From the NCBI GenBank assembly GCA_003508835.1, contig PUFA01000224.1:1736001-1800000 (forward strand): a stretch of 64,000 nt of DNA. Reading direction: 5' to 3'. The DNA comes from Eonycteris spelaea. Taxonomy: Eukaryota; Chordata; Mammalia; Chiroptera; Pteropodidae. The notes beneath the pieces were generated by a model, which was not told where the DNA came from, did not search any database, and worked only from the letters and a program-made list of their open reading frames with translations. How positions within the stretch are numbered: position 1 is the first letter of the stretch; each line of letters opens with the position of its first letter. Made by a program: the position numbers and the translations under genes. Of the stretch, positions 45,101 to 56,999 are shown piece by piece.

Positions 45101-46610
45101 TAGTAATGAGGATGCATCCCAAGGAGGGTATTAATCCCCCCTCGGTCTCTAGGAGTTTCAAAATGTAGGGTTTGTTATTATTTGGATATGGCGAGGCAAC
45201 AGGCTGGGAGACAACTGCTACTGAGAAGGTAGTTTGTTACACTCACAGATCCCAAGGAAGGACTTTTTCCCGGCCACAAGGGGCTACTACACACGTGGAA
45301 GCACAGGATCCAGGCAGAGGGAGCGAGGAAAAACGTGGCCAAGAGCCTTTATCGTCCGGTCTGGGTGCTGGGTAAATGGTCTAGAATTGGCTAGTCGGAA
45401 TCATTTTGCAGATTCTGGGGTACAGGGACTGCCCCTGTTTATCTGATCCCCGGCCCTGGGGTGATTAGGATGCTAGATACTGACCCAGAGTGGGAGGGCC
45501 TGTTAAAGGAAGTGGGGGCGGGGTGGGGGCTCTGGATTGGTTGGTTGGCATGTGAAAGGTGGGCCTCATTCAAGTCTAAGAACTCACTAGCCCTGGGAGT
45601 GACAATCCCTCCAGGGTCTGCAAGGCGCCAAGACATCAAAGCACCGAAAATACAGAATAAAAAAATAAGATTAATACACCACTCAAGGTAAGACTTCTGC
45701 CTGTGGTTGGCAGATGTCTGCCTCAGGGGAGAAGTGGCATCTGCTTTCCCCTCACCCACCTCTCCGCTCCTTTGCAGGCTGCTGTTTGGGAGGCCGCCAA
45801 GGTTAGGCGGATGGAGGTAGGATAGTAGGCGTTGACTTGGAGTGCTACCGTCAGTGTGCCCACTTCCACAGCCGTCACCCTGGGAGGCCCTTGCCCTCCT
45901 CCCAACTGTCCGCTTGAGGAGGACTTAACATGGACCACATCTGGTCCACAGGAGACACCTCCATACCCTTGCTTTCCTGGGCAGGAGTAGGACTCTCAGT
46001 CCCGGTCTTCCAACTACAGAGAATCCAAAAGAAGCCTTGTGGGTGTTCCCACTGAAGCCCGCCCTCTCTGGGCCAGACGTGATGGAGATTGCACTCTATC
46101 CAATCCCTTGAGGCCCCTGCACAGTTTTCCCCAAAGAGTTCCTCCTCACATTTAACCTCTTTCCACACTCTGACCTTGCTTCACATCCTTGGTCCAGCCG
46201 AGGGCTCCCACTTCCTTGCGAAGTGTGCGTATGGGGAGGCCGTGTCCCTGGTTCACTTGGCAGTCTAATGGTTAGCCTGGCGAAGCATCTTCTGACACTG
46301 GGGCCAGGAGGTCTGCTTTCACATCCTACTAAACAAGCAGTCAAGATCATGCACCTGCTCACAGTTTCCCTTCTTCCTGCTGCCTGGGTATTGGGAGCTT
46401 CAGGAATCATAGGGCAGAGTTCCACTTTGGAGTAGAATAGAATCACAAGGAGCAAGGTGCTGTTTTCCATGAATTTATGGAGAAACAAATTACTTTCAGG
46501 GCCTGTTAACACTTTTGTCTGCCCAGAGCTACCTGGAGAGGGCCAGAGCTGCTAAGATGGTACATACCTCCACCTGTCTTCTTTCTTCCTCCTCCCTCAA
46601 CTTATTTGCT
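45100..46610. other. Intergenic stretch, no gene recognised
   Basis: No supported exon. A weak MIR-like trace is possible near 46255-46370. Confidence 0.45.
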
Positions 46611-46636
46611 AAAACAAACAAACAAACAAACAAACT
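46611..46636 (+). repeat. AAAC microsatellite
   Basis: About six AAAC/AACA units. Confidence 0.95.
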
Positions 46637-46959
46637 TTATACACTTAGGTAAAGCCCCAGAGGGCTGGATGTGGCAGCCAGGTGGGGGAGATGGTTGGAG
46701 AGATCTCTGGGAGCATGAATCTTGGGTAAAACTGATATTTTACCTGTTTATCCCCAAGAATAACTAATGTCCATTTCGTTTTTAGGTTGAAAGTCTATAT
46801 TTAAATTCACAAACACAGAACTTCCTGTGTCTTTCTACCCAAGAGTTGTAGGGAGGAAGGATGAGTGGGGATTTGGAATAGACGTTTCAAAGACTTGCCG
46901 TCCCCGATAAGATGTATTTCCAAATAGTTCTTTTCTTTCCCAAAGCTTGTATGACTTAG

Positions 46960-46988
46960 ACACACACACATACACACACGCACACATA
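46960..46988 (+). repeat. Short CA repeat
   Basis: CA units interrupted by TA and CG. Confidence 0.85.
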
Positions 46989-47099
46989 ATCAGGCATTTG
47001 ATGTTTCTGAAACCCAGTCCAGGGCGGAACCTTAAACACATCTCAAGTTGTGATGCAGTAGCAATGGGCTCCCACTGGGGTTGAGGTTCTGTAGGGCAT

Positions 47100-47345
47100 T
47101 TCATGAGAAATTTATCAAAGCCGCGGGAGCCAGATCTTTATAAATAATTCTGGCTCCTTCATTACTTGTTCTTTGCCATCAGCCCATCGGGAGCAATTAG
47201 TTTCCACACAAAGGAGAGGCTTCCCGTTTAGACAGTTACATTCACAGCACTTTCATTTTTATGAAGCCTTCGTCTCCTCGATCTCCAGATTAATTTCTGC
47301 AGCGTCGGAGATATTTTATTTATGAAAATGCGGTAAAACAGCTGC
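47100..47345. promoter_or_regulatory. Candidate conserved non-coding element with inverted repeat
   Basis: Non-repetitive AT-moderate sequence with homeodomain-like AATTAG and TTAATTT words and a CAGCTG E-box. GGAGCCAGA at 47126-47134 pairs perfectly with TCTGGCTCC at 47149-47157 around a 14-base loop containing TATAAATA. Function is inferred from appearance only. Confidence 0.3.
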
Positions 47346-48775
47346 GCTGCCCCTGAACCTGAGGACAGAGCCATCCGTTTTGGGGTCATCTCCTAACGAA
47401 TTGCACTCTCACTACTGGGCACTGTGCCGGGAAGGGGATGTAAAAAATGCAGACATGAGCTGGAGAAATGAACAGAGGTGACAACAAAGAGTTCAGTGGG
47501 AACAGTGCTGTCACAGGGGCCATGAAAAGCAGACACAGGACCTGGGAAGGATACCGAGAAGGGCTTCCAGAAAGACTGTTTCGAGAGACAAGAACCTGGG
47601 CCCTGGGCCACCATGTAACAAGCCCCTCTGAGTCCCCTGTTAAAATGAAAAATAAATGAGATCAGCCTTGAAAATTCCCTGAACAGACAAAACCAGTTTA
47701 GTCACATAAACGAAGTTTAGTGTAGGCCTGGATCCAGCAATTGACAGAAAGTCACAATGTCACTTCTGCGCTGATATATTGTTGAGAACAGTCATAAGGC
47801 CTGCCCATATTCAAGAGGCAGGGACATAAACCTTATGTTTTAAGGGGAAGAATGCCAAAGAATTTGTAGCCATCTTAATCTGCCACACAGAAGCTCTGTG
47901 TCTTGCTTGCTTCCCAGCCCTAGCCCCAGCCCCAGTGAGGAGAAAGAACATAGGATTCCTAAATAGGGTTGTAGGATCTGAGAGCAGATTGGTACCACTT
48001 TTGAGGTTGAGCTTGTAGAAACAGCAGGACCCTGAAAAGTGATGGCTGAGTAGTGTTGTATGCATAAGGATGGAGCGTTAGATAGAGTCCCCTGAGTCCA
48101 GCATGGTGTGGTAGCAGAGGCTGGGGTCTCTACATCCAGGATCTTGGAAGACACATGTAAAAAAGAATTGGCCCCAAAAGCTGACAGAGACCATCAAGGG
48201 TCGACTCAGTGGTGACTAGTGCGAAAGGATCTCTGAGGACCAATGGGATGTTGGACATCTCGTTGATGCAGTGTAGATCCATGATAAGGCAAGATTGTAT
48301 CATCAATCTCCCTACCCTCACCTTGATGCCTGGGGTTCATGAAGACCCCTAGAAGTTAGTCATGACCCGAAGACAGCAAAATAAGGCCTATCACAGATTG
48401 GGTTCCCCAGGCAGACGATGCTGAGATGGAGACTAGCTTGCAGGATGTTTATTCGAGTGTGTTCTCCAGATCAGCTGGAGAGGAGGGTCCAGAAGCCGGG
48501 TGGGCAAAGGAGGAAGCGGAGCTGCAATGCGGTCTCTTTGGAGACCTCAGCCTAAAATCCAGGCAGCTCGGGAGCTGGGATGGACCTTCAGAAGTATCCC
48601 GAATCAAGGTGAGAGGGCAGGATCTGCGCACCCCTGCACCGGTCAGGCGTTGGATGCAATGACAGGGAAACTGGACATAACCTTGGAAGAGGTGGCTCCC
48701 TTTGGCTGAGCCAGTCCTCAAAGTAGCTGAGAACTGAGGGCTGTGTGCCGGCGGCTGAAGAAATAATTTCTTTCT
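47345..48775. other. Intergenic stretch, no gene recognised
   Basis: Unique sequence; nothing identifiable as exon, RNA gene or clear transposon. Confidence 0.45.
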
Positions 48776-48779
48776 TTCT

Positions 48780-49022
48780 TTTTTTAAAAAAGATCTTTAT
48801 TAAAATATAGCTAACATACAATATTATATTAGTTTCAGGCATACGCCATAGCTATTCAACATTTATATACTTAAAGAAGTGATAGCTATAAGTCCCGCAG
48901 CTAAGTGGCACCGTACAATGCTATCGTGATATTATCCACTGTATTCCCTATGCCGGACATTGCATCCTCATGACTTATTTGTTTCATATACCTGGAAATT
49001 TGAACTTCTTATTTCCCTGAAG
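48780..49022 (-). mobile_element. L1 LINE 3' end (laurasiatherian type), antisense
   Basis: TTTATTAAAATATAGCTAAC, ATACAATATTATATTAGTTT, TATTCAACATTTATATACTT and CATCCTCATGACTTATTTGT are the reversed 3' UTR of the L1 type common in carnivores, odd-toed ungulates and bats. Short T runs at its start are the reversed A tail. Confidence 0.85.
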
Positions 49023-49859
49023 ATTGATCTGGAAGGCACATCCCAGAGTCTACCACAGACCTTATCATACAAATTATATTGAGTCATAAAAGGGTGAAGA
49101 CAATTACTTAGGTGTCTTGCCAACTACATTTGAGTGATTCATGCCCCAACATGTGAATTCCATGATTTCAAGAACAGGGGCCATAGGAGGTGTTACTCTG
49201 ACATGAGAACACTTACGGGCTTCCCTGCGTCTTTGAGAAAGGGGGAAGGCCTCTCATCTCCTATTACATAAAACTAAGACCCCCGCGGTCGTCTGCCTAT
49301 AAACTGCCAAATGTCAGGCAAGCCAAGGTTGGTGGCTCTGATTTTATTTTCCCCAATGAAAGGCTAGAGAGGCCCTTACCACAAAAACTCCTTATTTCCT
49401 GGTTTTCCCAGTGCCATGAATCAAATAAGGTAGGGGTGGGGCCTTTGACAACTGCCTCAGGCAGGACATGAGCCCTTAGCCTCAGGAACATGTGAGATGT
49501 TTATCTTATGCAAGTGGCTGTTTAGAATTAAATAATATGCTGTGTCTTGAACTCTTCAGGTCTTCAAAATGGGGGAGGTTGATTTGGGGCAGTCAAGAGC
49601 TGAGTGGGAAGGTTGGACTGGCCGAACTCAGCCAGCAACATATTGTGGAAATAAAAGCTCCTGGATGCACAGGCAGAAACTTCGGGAATCTCTGACCAGC
49701 AAGGAAGAGAAAGGATTTCTTCCCGAGGAGGCTATAGATCCACCCATGACTTTCTGTGATGATGAGAATGTTCTGTTCTGCTCTGTGCAAGATGGAGGCT
49801 ACTGGGCACTTGACATGTGGCTAGTGTGACTGAGAAAGTGAATTTTGAATTGGATTGGC

Positions 49860-50040
49860 TTTGGCCAGTGGCTACAGTACTGGACAGCCGAGTCTAGTCT
49901 TGTCCTTGGACGTGGTTTGGGGAACAGCAGCAGCGACATCACCTAAGAGCTTGAGAAACAATTCAGACTATCAGGTCCCACTCCAGACCTGCATTTTGGC
50001 AAGATATCCCTGGAGATTTCTGTGTCCACCGAAGATGACT
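49860..50040. mobile_element. MER5A-type hAT DNA transposon fragment, probable
   Basis: ACATCACCTAAGAGCTTGAG, AGGTCCCACTCCAGACCTG and CATTTTGGCAAGATATCCC resemble MER5A in order; ends are unclear. Confidence 0.5.
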
Positions 50041-51680
50041 TTTAAGTGACCGCCCCCGAAGCCTCCCATCCATCATCCTGTGATTCAATATGGAGGAGAA
50101 GAGCCAGAGCTTTGGAAAAGAAAGGCAAGAGTCTGGGCTTCCGAGTGAGAGAACTGGGTTAGACGCAGGTGAGGTTCCCGACGGGGTGGTTGTCAGCGGA
50201 GGAGCATCCTGTGAAGCGGCCAGGGTGAGAACAGCCAGGTCCCTGCAGGGATTTCGATGTCAGCATCTGGGAGGAAAGCTGAGACTCTATCAGAGGACCT
50301 GTCTCGCTTGCTCTACAGGACAGCGAGCTCTGATCAGAGTCCTCCTGGATGCATTTCAGTGGCTGGGGACAGCTGAAAATACCCACCTTCGCTCTCTTGC
50401 CAAATTCAGAATCCTTCCAACTGCTTGGAAAATAACGTTCATGCTTCTCTTTTGGATCAAATACGTATTATTTTATCCTTTGGGACTTAGATGGGTTCTT
50501 TTCTTTTTTTTCCATCCCCCTTCTTATTTGTACTTTGGTTCTAGCTGTCAAGGCTGTTGTGTCAACTCACTTCTACTCGTTTTAATTGCCACATGCATTT
50601 TTTTTGGAGAAAACTGAAAGTTGCTGTGATTTTTGTCCTCTCTCCACCGCCTCCCCACTCGATTTGATGTCTGTCTTTTTCAAAAAGCATTTCTCACTTT
50701 TGTTCTTTCCCTTGGGGCTTTGTGGCTGTTCTCTCATTTTTGCTTTCCCTGTGTTCTTGTTATTTATCTGTAAGAGCTGGTGAATTTATGATAATAATAC
50801 TTGCCCACGATAGAAGAAAAAACCGCTCAGCATCATTGCCCTCTTGTGTTCTCCTTGAGGCTGCCCTGTATCTTTGAAGAGAATTTTATGAACATGTCTA
50901 TTTCGCTAGGATCTCTTCATTAGCAAAACAGCAAGGATTTCATTGTCCACGCTGGGAGACAGGAACAGGGGAATAGCTGATGGCATTCACTGAGCACCTC
51001 GAAGGGTATAGGACAGAGGTTTGGATAAGACATTAAACCCCATCCTCTCTGTTCAGTAAGTATCCATCCTTTATTTGACACTCAATAAGGCTGAGAGAAG
51101 GCTGAACCACAGTGTGGATCCCAGAAGCTTGCAAACAATTACAGTATCTCCTGGGGGCTGGGGCACAGGACGGGTAGGGTGACAAATGGAGATGTCAACC
51201 AGCCTGTGAGAGCCCAGTGGAAAGAGGGTTGATTATTCCTGGAAGAGAAGAGCTAGAGGATGGGGAAATGAGAACCAACTATTTCTGTGGGAAGGACTGG
51301 TAGAAGGGAATGGGGAAGGGCACAGGTTAGGGAAAGGGATAAAATCAGATGATGGGAAATGAATGGGGGAAATGGGCAAGTCACTCAACAGGGGAGGTAG
51401 GTCCGTGTAGGACCCTGAAGGCCTTGGGAAGATCTCTATGGGAAACCCGAGGAGGTTTAAACCTCTGTGTGGTGTGAGAGGCCAATGTCTGGGGACAGAG
51501 TGCCCTGTCGGCTATGGAATAAACACACACACCCTTCAGTGGAAAACTTCTCAAACCTTCATTAAGGGATGTTCATTTTAGGGGAAAATAGAGGGATTGA
51601 AAGTAAAGTCCCTGGAAATTGCTGCGTGGAATGATCAGTTTCTGAAAGAGAATTGGTCAAAACAGTACGAAGGACAATAA
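50040..51680. other. Intergenic stretch, no gene recognised
   Basis: A 175-codon open frame at 50090-50617 ends in T-rich sequence and has no recognisable similarity. The rest is unique or too diverged to assign. Confidence 0.45.
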
Positions 51681-51684
51681 CTCT

Positions 51685-52075
51685 TTCCCGAATGCTTCTC
51701 TGGTGCCAGGCATTTTTCTAACTATCCTGTTAACTCATTTTGTCCTCACAGCACTGCAAGTTAAGAGGCACTCAATTACTCAGTAATTACTGAGTGTCTG
51801 CCACGGATCGGGCCCCCTTCCAAGTGCTGGGGACATAACAGCGAGCCACAAGGAGAAAAATTATTGCCCTTCTGAGTGACATCGAGTGGAGACTTTGAGG
51901 GAGACCATAATCACATGTAAGCAAAACACATAACACATTAGTCCACAGCGCTATGGAGAAAAGCAAAGGTGGGAATAAAGAGAGACCGAGGAAGGAGGGG
52001 TGAGGGAGATCTAAGAAGTAGGTGTTATCATTATCACTATTTTACAGAGGAGGAAAAAGCTAACCACTAACGAAT
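51685..52075 (-). repeat. MIR SINE split by an L2 insertion, both antisense
   Basis: Reversed MIR runs from 51685 to about 51772 (TGGTGCCAGGCATTTTTCTA, TTTGTCCTCACAGCACTG) and resumes at about 52015 (TAGGTGTTATCATTATCAC, TTTTACAGAGGAGG). The sequence between follows the reversed L2 tail (AAGTGCTGGGGACATAACAG, AGCGCTATGGAGAAAAGC). Confidence 0.7.
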
Positions 52076-52589
52076 TCTCTAGAACACTGCCTATCACATG
52101 CTTTGAATTATGTAGAGGACAGTTCTGGGGATCTGTTTTATCACAGTCTGAAATACGGTCTACTCTTTATTCTAAATAGCGTAAAAATGTGGGGGAAAAA
52201 GACACAGTTCCCATTGTTCATGCCGTCCTAGACCTCAGGAAGAATAGGCACCATTCACTGACTATCCACTGTACAGCACTTAGCTGTGATGGCTGGATGA
52301 ATGAAGGCCCCCAAGGGTAGGTGGGAGAAATACTAAGGTGGTTGTTGCTAGGCTGCATGGAAGGCTCTGGTTTTGCTGAGAGGGTAGAGAAGCTGAGAGG
52401 AGGAGTGGAGTCTACTAGGCCACAGGGAGAGGCTAAGGAGGTGAGTTTGGGGGGCGGGGTAGAGGAAGGACAGACATGGCAAAAGGAATGAGGTAAAGAG
52501 TTGAGTGAGGCAGGGTTGTCTACCAAGAACAGTTAAATAAATGTTGTGATCACAACCCAACTCTCCACCTGGCTCTCAAATTGTCAATA

Positions 52590-53470
52590 AAATCTATATT
52601 CATCACCAATGCTTGAAAGCTTTCTCAACTTTAAATTATAGAATATTTCAAACATATTCAAAGTCAGGGGGATAAGTATTATGAACCCCAAAGTACCACA
52701 TATCTACTATGTTCAACAATGGTCAATATCAATACCTTCTCCCTCCACTCTCAGATATTTTTTGGAGCAAATCCCTGTAATTAAAAATTTTTACACATAA
52801 ATATTTCAGTGTTTATCTAAAAAAGGTGAAGATTTCTCTTTAAAACCATAACCACAATTCCATTGTTGCATGTTAAAGTTAATAATTGCTTATTATCACA
52901 GTCAGCATTCAGATTTTTCTGATCGCTTCAAATTTATTTTAGAGTTGGTTCATTTCAGTCAAGATCCGAATAAGGTCTAGGCATTCCAATTGATTAACAC
53001 ATGTCTTTTGATCGTAGTTCCCTTCATTGCTCTCTTTGATTTCTTGCAACTTGTGTATTAAGGTTGTTCACCTGTAGAATTTCTCATGGTCTGGGTTGTG
53101 ATGATTGCATTTCCATGGTGACACATAAAAGTTCCTCTGTTTCCTCTATTTCTTGAAAATTGGTGGTTTGATAGAAGCTTGACCAGATTCTAGTTCAATG
53201 TTTTTAGCCAGATTATTTCGCACGGTGCTGTTTTCTTTCTGAAGACACATACTGCCTGGTCTCTCTGATTTTGAGCTGTGAGCAGCCATCGATGGTCAAC
53301 ACCCAACTCCATTAGTTCATTAGTGATTGCAAACTGGTAATGTTCTAATTCCATATGCCTTCTTCATCTATTAGCTAAAATTCTTTATAATTCTCCTCTC
53401 AGCTTTTTGGTTTCCTTGATTTAGAGTGTGCACAGAAAAAGCATGATGCATGCTTCTTTCCTTTTATTAA
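52590..53470 (-). mobile_element. L1M LINE 3' UTR, antisense
   Basis: GAGCAAATCCCTGTAATTA, TTTAAAACCATAACCACAA, ATTTCAGTCAAGATCCGAAT and TTTCCTCTATTTCTTGAAAA follow the long 3' UTR of old L1M elements, reversed. Confidence 0.75.
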
Positions 53471-54265
53471 TTTTTCAAAACAATGTGTAGGTGCCCTAGT
53501 ACTTTGTGTACAGCAAAGAGTTGAACTTGACCTCTGCAGAGGGGGAGGTGGAACCCTCAAACTCTCTAGCTTTGCATGAGAGGTGTTAATACACCCATTT
53601 TTATAGATGGGGACTGGAGACTCAGAGGTGGCATGAGTTAGTAAATGGAGGAGCCAAGATTTTTATCTCAGGTCTGTCTGGCTGCAGAGATCAAACTCTA
53701 TTGCTCAGCAAACCCCTTTTCATGGGGCCCTGGAAATTCATCTAAACCTGGGATCGGGCTGGCAGAAGCCCCTTCCCATTCTGGCATGCTAGAAATCAAC
53801 CTTCTAATAATCCAGAAAAATGACATATGTATCCTTGAGGCCAAAAATAATCCTGCCTTAAAGTTGTATCCAGTCACAATTATAGTATGGAATTGGTCGA
53901 TTTCAGAATACTTGTGTTGTTAAATCATTTCCCCAAAGTGGGCCTCGGGCTAGGCTGCTTTAATCTGATTGACATAATTCACTTGCTATGATATAATACG
54001 ATATGGCATCGCGATGTGTAAGTCTGTGGTACATGATGAACATCATTGGTACCTGTAAGTGAAGGAATCTTGTATCAGAAGGTGGTTCTTTATAAAGGAG
54101 TCTGGGAGAAGCTGAGGATTAACTGTAGGAATGAAGAGATTTACTGAAATAAAAAGGCCAACATTAGGTCATAAAGAACATTTGTATAGTGACATTGCCT
54201 GTTTCGTTGGTAGCTGCATGAGGAACCATCAAAAATATCCAGTGTGAGAAAGATCACGCACCAGG
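53470..54265. other. Intergenic stretch, no gene recognised
   Basis: A MIR-like trace is possible near 53590-53700 (GGGGACTGGAGACTCAGAGG). Nothing else identified. Confidence 0.45.
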
Positions 54266-54700
54266 GCGCCTTCTGTTGTAGGTGACCCAAACGGGTTTCA
54301 GCATGGGCGTACAGGGTTTATTTGCTAACCTGTTCAGGTACAGATGTGACAAGACTTCAGGACTCAAATGCTGTGTTCAAGGCCTGGCTTCTCTCTTCAT
54401 AGCTGGGCTCTGCTGACTTCGCGTGGGGTCCGTTCTCACAAAAACTCTCCCCTATGGTCCCAAGACGGCAACGGCCAGCTTCTCGCTGATGCAGCCACAG
54501 CCTTTCTGTTTCGTATCAATGGGAAAGGAACAGTGAAAGGCTCTCCTTTCATTTTCGTTGTCTTATTGGTCCCGGATGGGTCTATGTGCCTATCCCTGAA
54601 CCAATCACTGTAGCCAGGAATATGGGGTGCACTTCTTGGCTTGGCCCTAGGTCAATGCTCCAATCTTGAGCACAGGGGCTGAAAGTAATGTGGATCCTGA
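54265..54700. repeat. Old interspersed repeat of unassigned family, copy 1
   Basis: Ends with CCTGAACCAATCACTGTAGC and CAGGAATATGGGGTGC, shared with 60880-60940. Word order is familiar from an ancient mammalian repeat, but I cannot name it safely. Confidence 0.5.
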
Positions 54701-55720
54701 AAGAAATGTGTGACATTATCAGGAGCAGTGTGATTGTATGTTAGGAAGCAAACCCAGGAGAATTCCATCTGAGTCTTATCCAGGACTCTCTGAGAAGTGC
54801 TCAGGGGTCTGTGATTACCTGAAATTGTAGGTACACATTCATATTTATGTCCAGTTTTCAGGGAAAGAGGAGATGGCTTTGATTAGATTATCAGGCCCTC
54901 CTAAAGAGTTGGCTCTTCTAAGATAATGGTGGATATTGAACCAGACCAAAATGTATTTTTTTTTAAAAACCAAGACTTCATATTTGTATTGTCTTCTTGA
55001 ATGCTTCCAAAATAAGATGTAGAATTCGCATTTTAGCTGACATTTCAAAGGCTGGGGAATTCACTGTGATTATAAAAGATAGTAAATACTGACTATTATT
55101 TCATTTATATTATTCTTTCAGGTTCTAGAAATTTTAGAGCCCTTTTTTTTCTCTCCCAAGAAAGCCTTACGTCCGGGGCCACAATGGTTGCTGCTCCAAG
55201 CTCTGTCGCAGAGGGCAAGCCCAGTCCCTTCTGGGACTCAGCCACCACCTGCACTCTGCAGAATCTGCCTCAGCAGCCCCTGTTTGCCAGGGATGGAGAG
55301 CTGCTTACTCTGGGTGGGGAAAGGCCCTTTGCGAGTTATTTCCCTATAGTGAGGCTAAGTCCTCACACAGGCTGATATTTTTCTGCTAATCCCAGGCCTG
55401 GGCCCAGTGTGTGTGCTGTTGACCCAGATAATGTTAGCTCTCTGGCTGATATGGTGGCAGATGAGCAAACATTGGGCGGCTGGCAGAATCTCCGACTTCC
55501 TGGCCCGCCACGATCTCAGATTCATCGAAGTTTGAACACACAGAGACCGACCGCCCTTGCCCTTTGCGTATGCCAAGAGATGGGGTTGTTGGTTTAAATA
55601 GCCACCCCTCGTTTCCCCCTCCCACTTTCACTTTGGATTTTAATCAAGTGCTGAGCCTGCTTTGGATTTTGCTTCTTTTCCCATCTGGAGAATGCACAGG
55701 CCAGCCCAGGGGTGCTTAGA
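54700..55720. other. Intergenic stretch, no gene recognised
   Basis: AT-moderate unique sequence. No exon or clear repeat. Confidence 0.45.
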
Positions 55721-55724
55721 TATC

Positions 55725-55815
55725 AATGTCCACACAAATCACCCAGGGATCCTGTTCAAATAGAGCTTGATTCAGCCGATCTGGGGCCTGAGACTCTGCC
55801 TTTCTAACTGGCTCC
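55725..55815. mobile_element. MER5A-type hAT DNA transposon fragment
   Basis: ACAAATCACCCAGGGATCCT, TGATTCAGCCGATCTGGGGC and GAGACTCTGCCTTTCTAACT match MER5A in order. Confidence 0.75.
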
Positions 55816-55869
55816 CAGTGGCACCAATGTCCCTCCTAGGTCCACCCATCTAAAAGAAAAGGGGCTAAT

Positions 55870-56235
55870 ACCCTTAAGACCCATCCATGAAGGTATTATG
55901 CTAAGTGAAATAAGTCAGACAGAAAAGGATGACTACTGTATGATTTCATTCATGTGTGGAATATAAACACCATCACCCAAAGGATGAACTAATAAGACAA
56001 AACAAAAAGAACTCAAGGATACAGACAACAGAATGGTGGTTACCAGAGGGGATGGGGGTTGCGGGGAGGGTGAACTGGTTAAAAGGGGTGAGATATACGG
56101 TAATGGAAGGAAACCAGACTTTTGGGGGTGAACATGCAATAGTAGATACAGAGATTGAATTATACTGTTGTACTCCTGAAATTATATAATGTTATTAACC
56201 AATGTTATCTCAATACATTTAATTAAAAATTGTAA
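55870..56235 (+). mobile_element. L1 LINE 3' end (laurasiatherian type), sense
   Basis: GGTATTATGCTAAGTGAAAT is followed by AAGTCAGACAGAAAAGGATG, ACAGAATGGTGGTTACCAGA, GGGTGAGATATACGG and CAATGTTATCTCAATACATT. It ends in an A-rich tail that runs into the CATA microsatellite. Confidence 0.9.
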
Positions 56236-56246
56236 ATAAATAAACA

Positions 56247-56293
56247 ATACATACATACATACATACATACATACATACATACATACATACATA
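56247..56293 (+). repeat. CATA microsatellite in the L1 tail
   Basis: About twelve uninterrupted ATAC units directly after the A-rich L1 tail. Confidence 0.97.
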
Positions 56294-56294
56294 G

Positions 56295-56465
56295 AGTTAG
56301 GCCAATGGCTTTCAACCTGGGCTGTACATTCGAGTCACTGGGGAGCTGGAGAAATACCGAGGCCTGGGTTCTACTTTCAGATGTTCAGGTTTACTTGGCC
56401 GGGTGTGACTCTCTGGGTGATTCCAATGTGCAGCCAGGGTTAGAACCACTGGGCTTAACCCCAGC
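56295..56465 (-). mobile_element. MER5A-type hAT DNA transposon, probably near full length
   Basis: TGGCTTTCAACCTGGGCTG, TCGAGTCACTGGGGAGCTGG, GGTGATTCCAATGTGCAGCC and GTTAGAACCACTGGG run end to end with MER5A. Confidence 0.8.
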
Positions 56466-56624
56466 CTTCAGCCTCTGCCTGCTGGCTCCTTCTCACTGCC
56501 CGTCCGGTCCGACCTGCTCACGCCACCTCTGCACTGCGCTCCTGGACAACCCTCTCCCCTGTCCTTGGCCTTCATGGAGAGCTTCCCGTGGACTAGAACT
56601 TTCCACACAAACAGGTGACAAGTC

Positions 56625-56765
56625 AGCACTACTTCTCTGCCCCTGTTGCAGGCAGGGAAGCTGAGGTTTGCAGAGTGAAGGATCTTGTCCCAGGTCACGT
56701 GGCTGGTAAGGAGCAGCGTCGGGACCCACCCAGGCTCTCTGTCTCTGGACCACAAAAGCATCAGA
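56625..56765 (-). repeat. MIR SINE, antisense
   Basis: GGGAAGCTGAGGTTTGCAGA and GTCCCAGGTCACGTGGCTGG fit reversed MIR. Confidence 0.7.
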
Positions 56766-56784
56766 CATGCATGGGCTTAGGAGG

Positions 56785-56950
56785 ATGGCCTCTGGGGTCA
56801 GATAGATGTGGGACCCACCACTTACTGTCTGTGTGGCCTCGGCAGGTCACCCAGACCCTGCAAGCGTCAGATCCCCCCCTTTGTAAGATGGGTGAGAAGA
56901 GTACCCACTTCTCAGGGCTATCAAGAGCATAAAGTGAGGCGACCTGGATA
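56785..56950 (+). repeat. MIR SINE, sense
   Basis: GCCTCTGGGGTCAGATAGAT, ACCACTTACTGTCTGTGTGG and CTATCAAGAGCATAAAGTGA follow MIR. Confidence 0.8.
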
Positions 56951-56999
56951 AGCCATGCCCCCAGAGCTTGGGACACAGGGAAGGTTATTGCCATCTCAT

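Noticed and set aside
50090..50617. 175-codon plus-strand frame with a hydrophobic C-terminal half
   Set aside because: The hydrophobic part is a translation of T-rich DNA; no family similarity.
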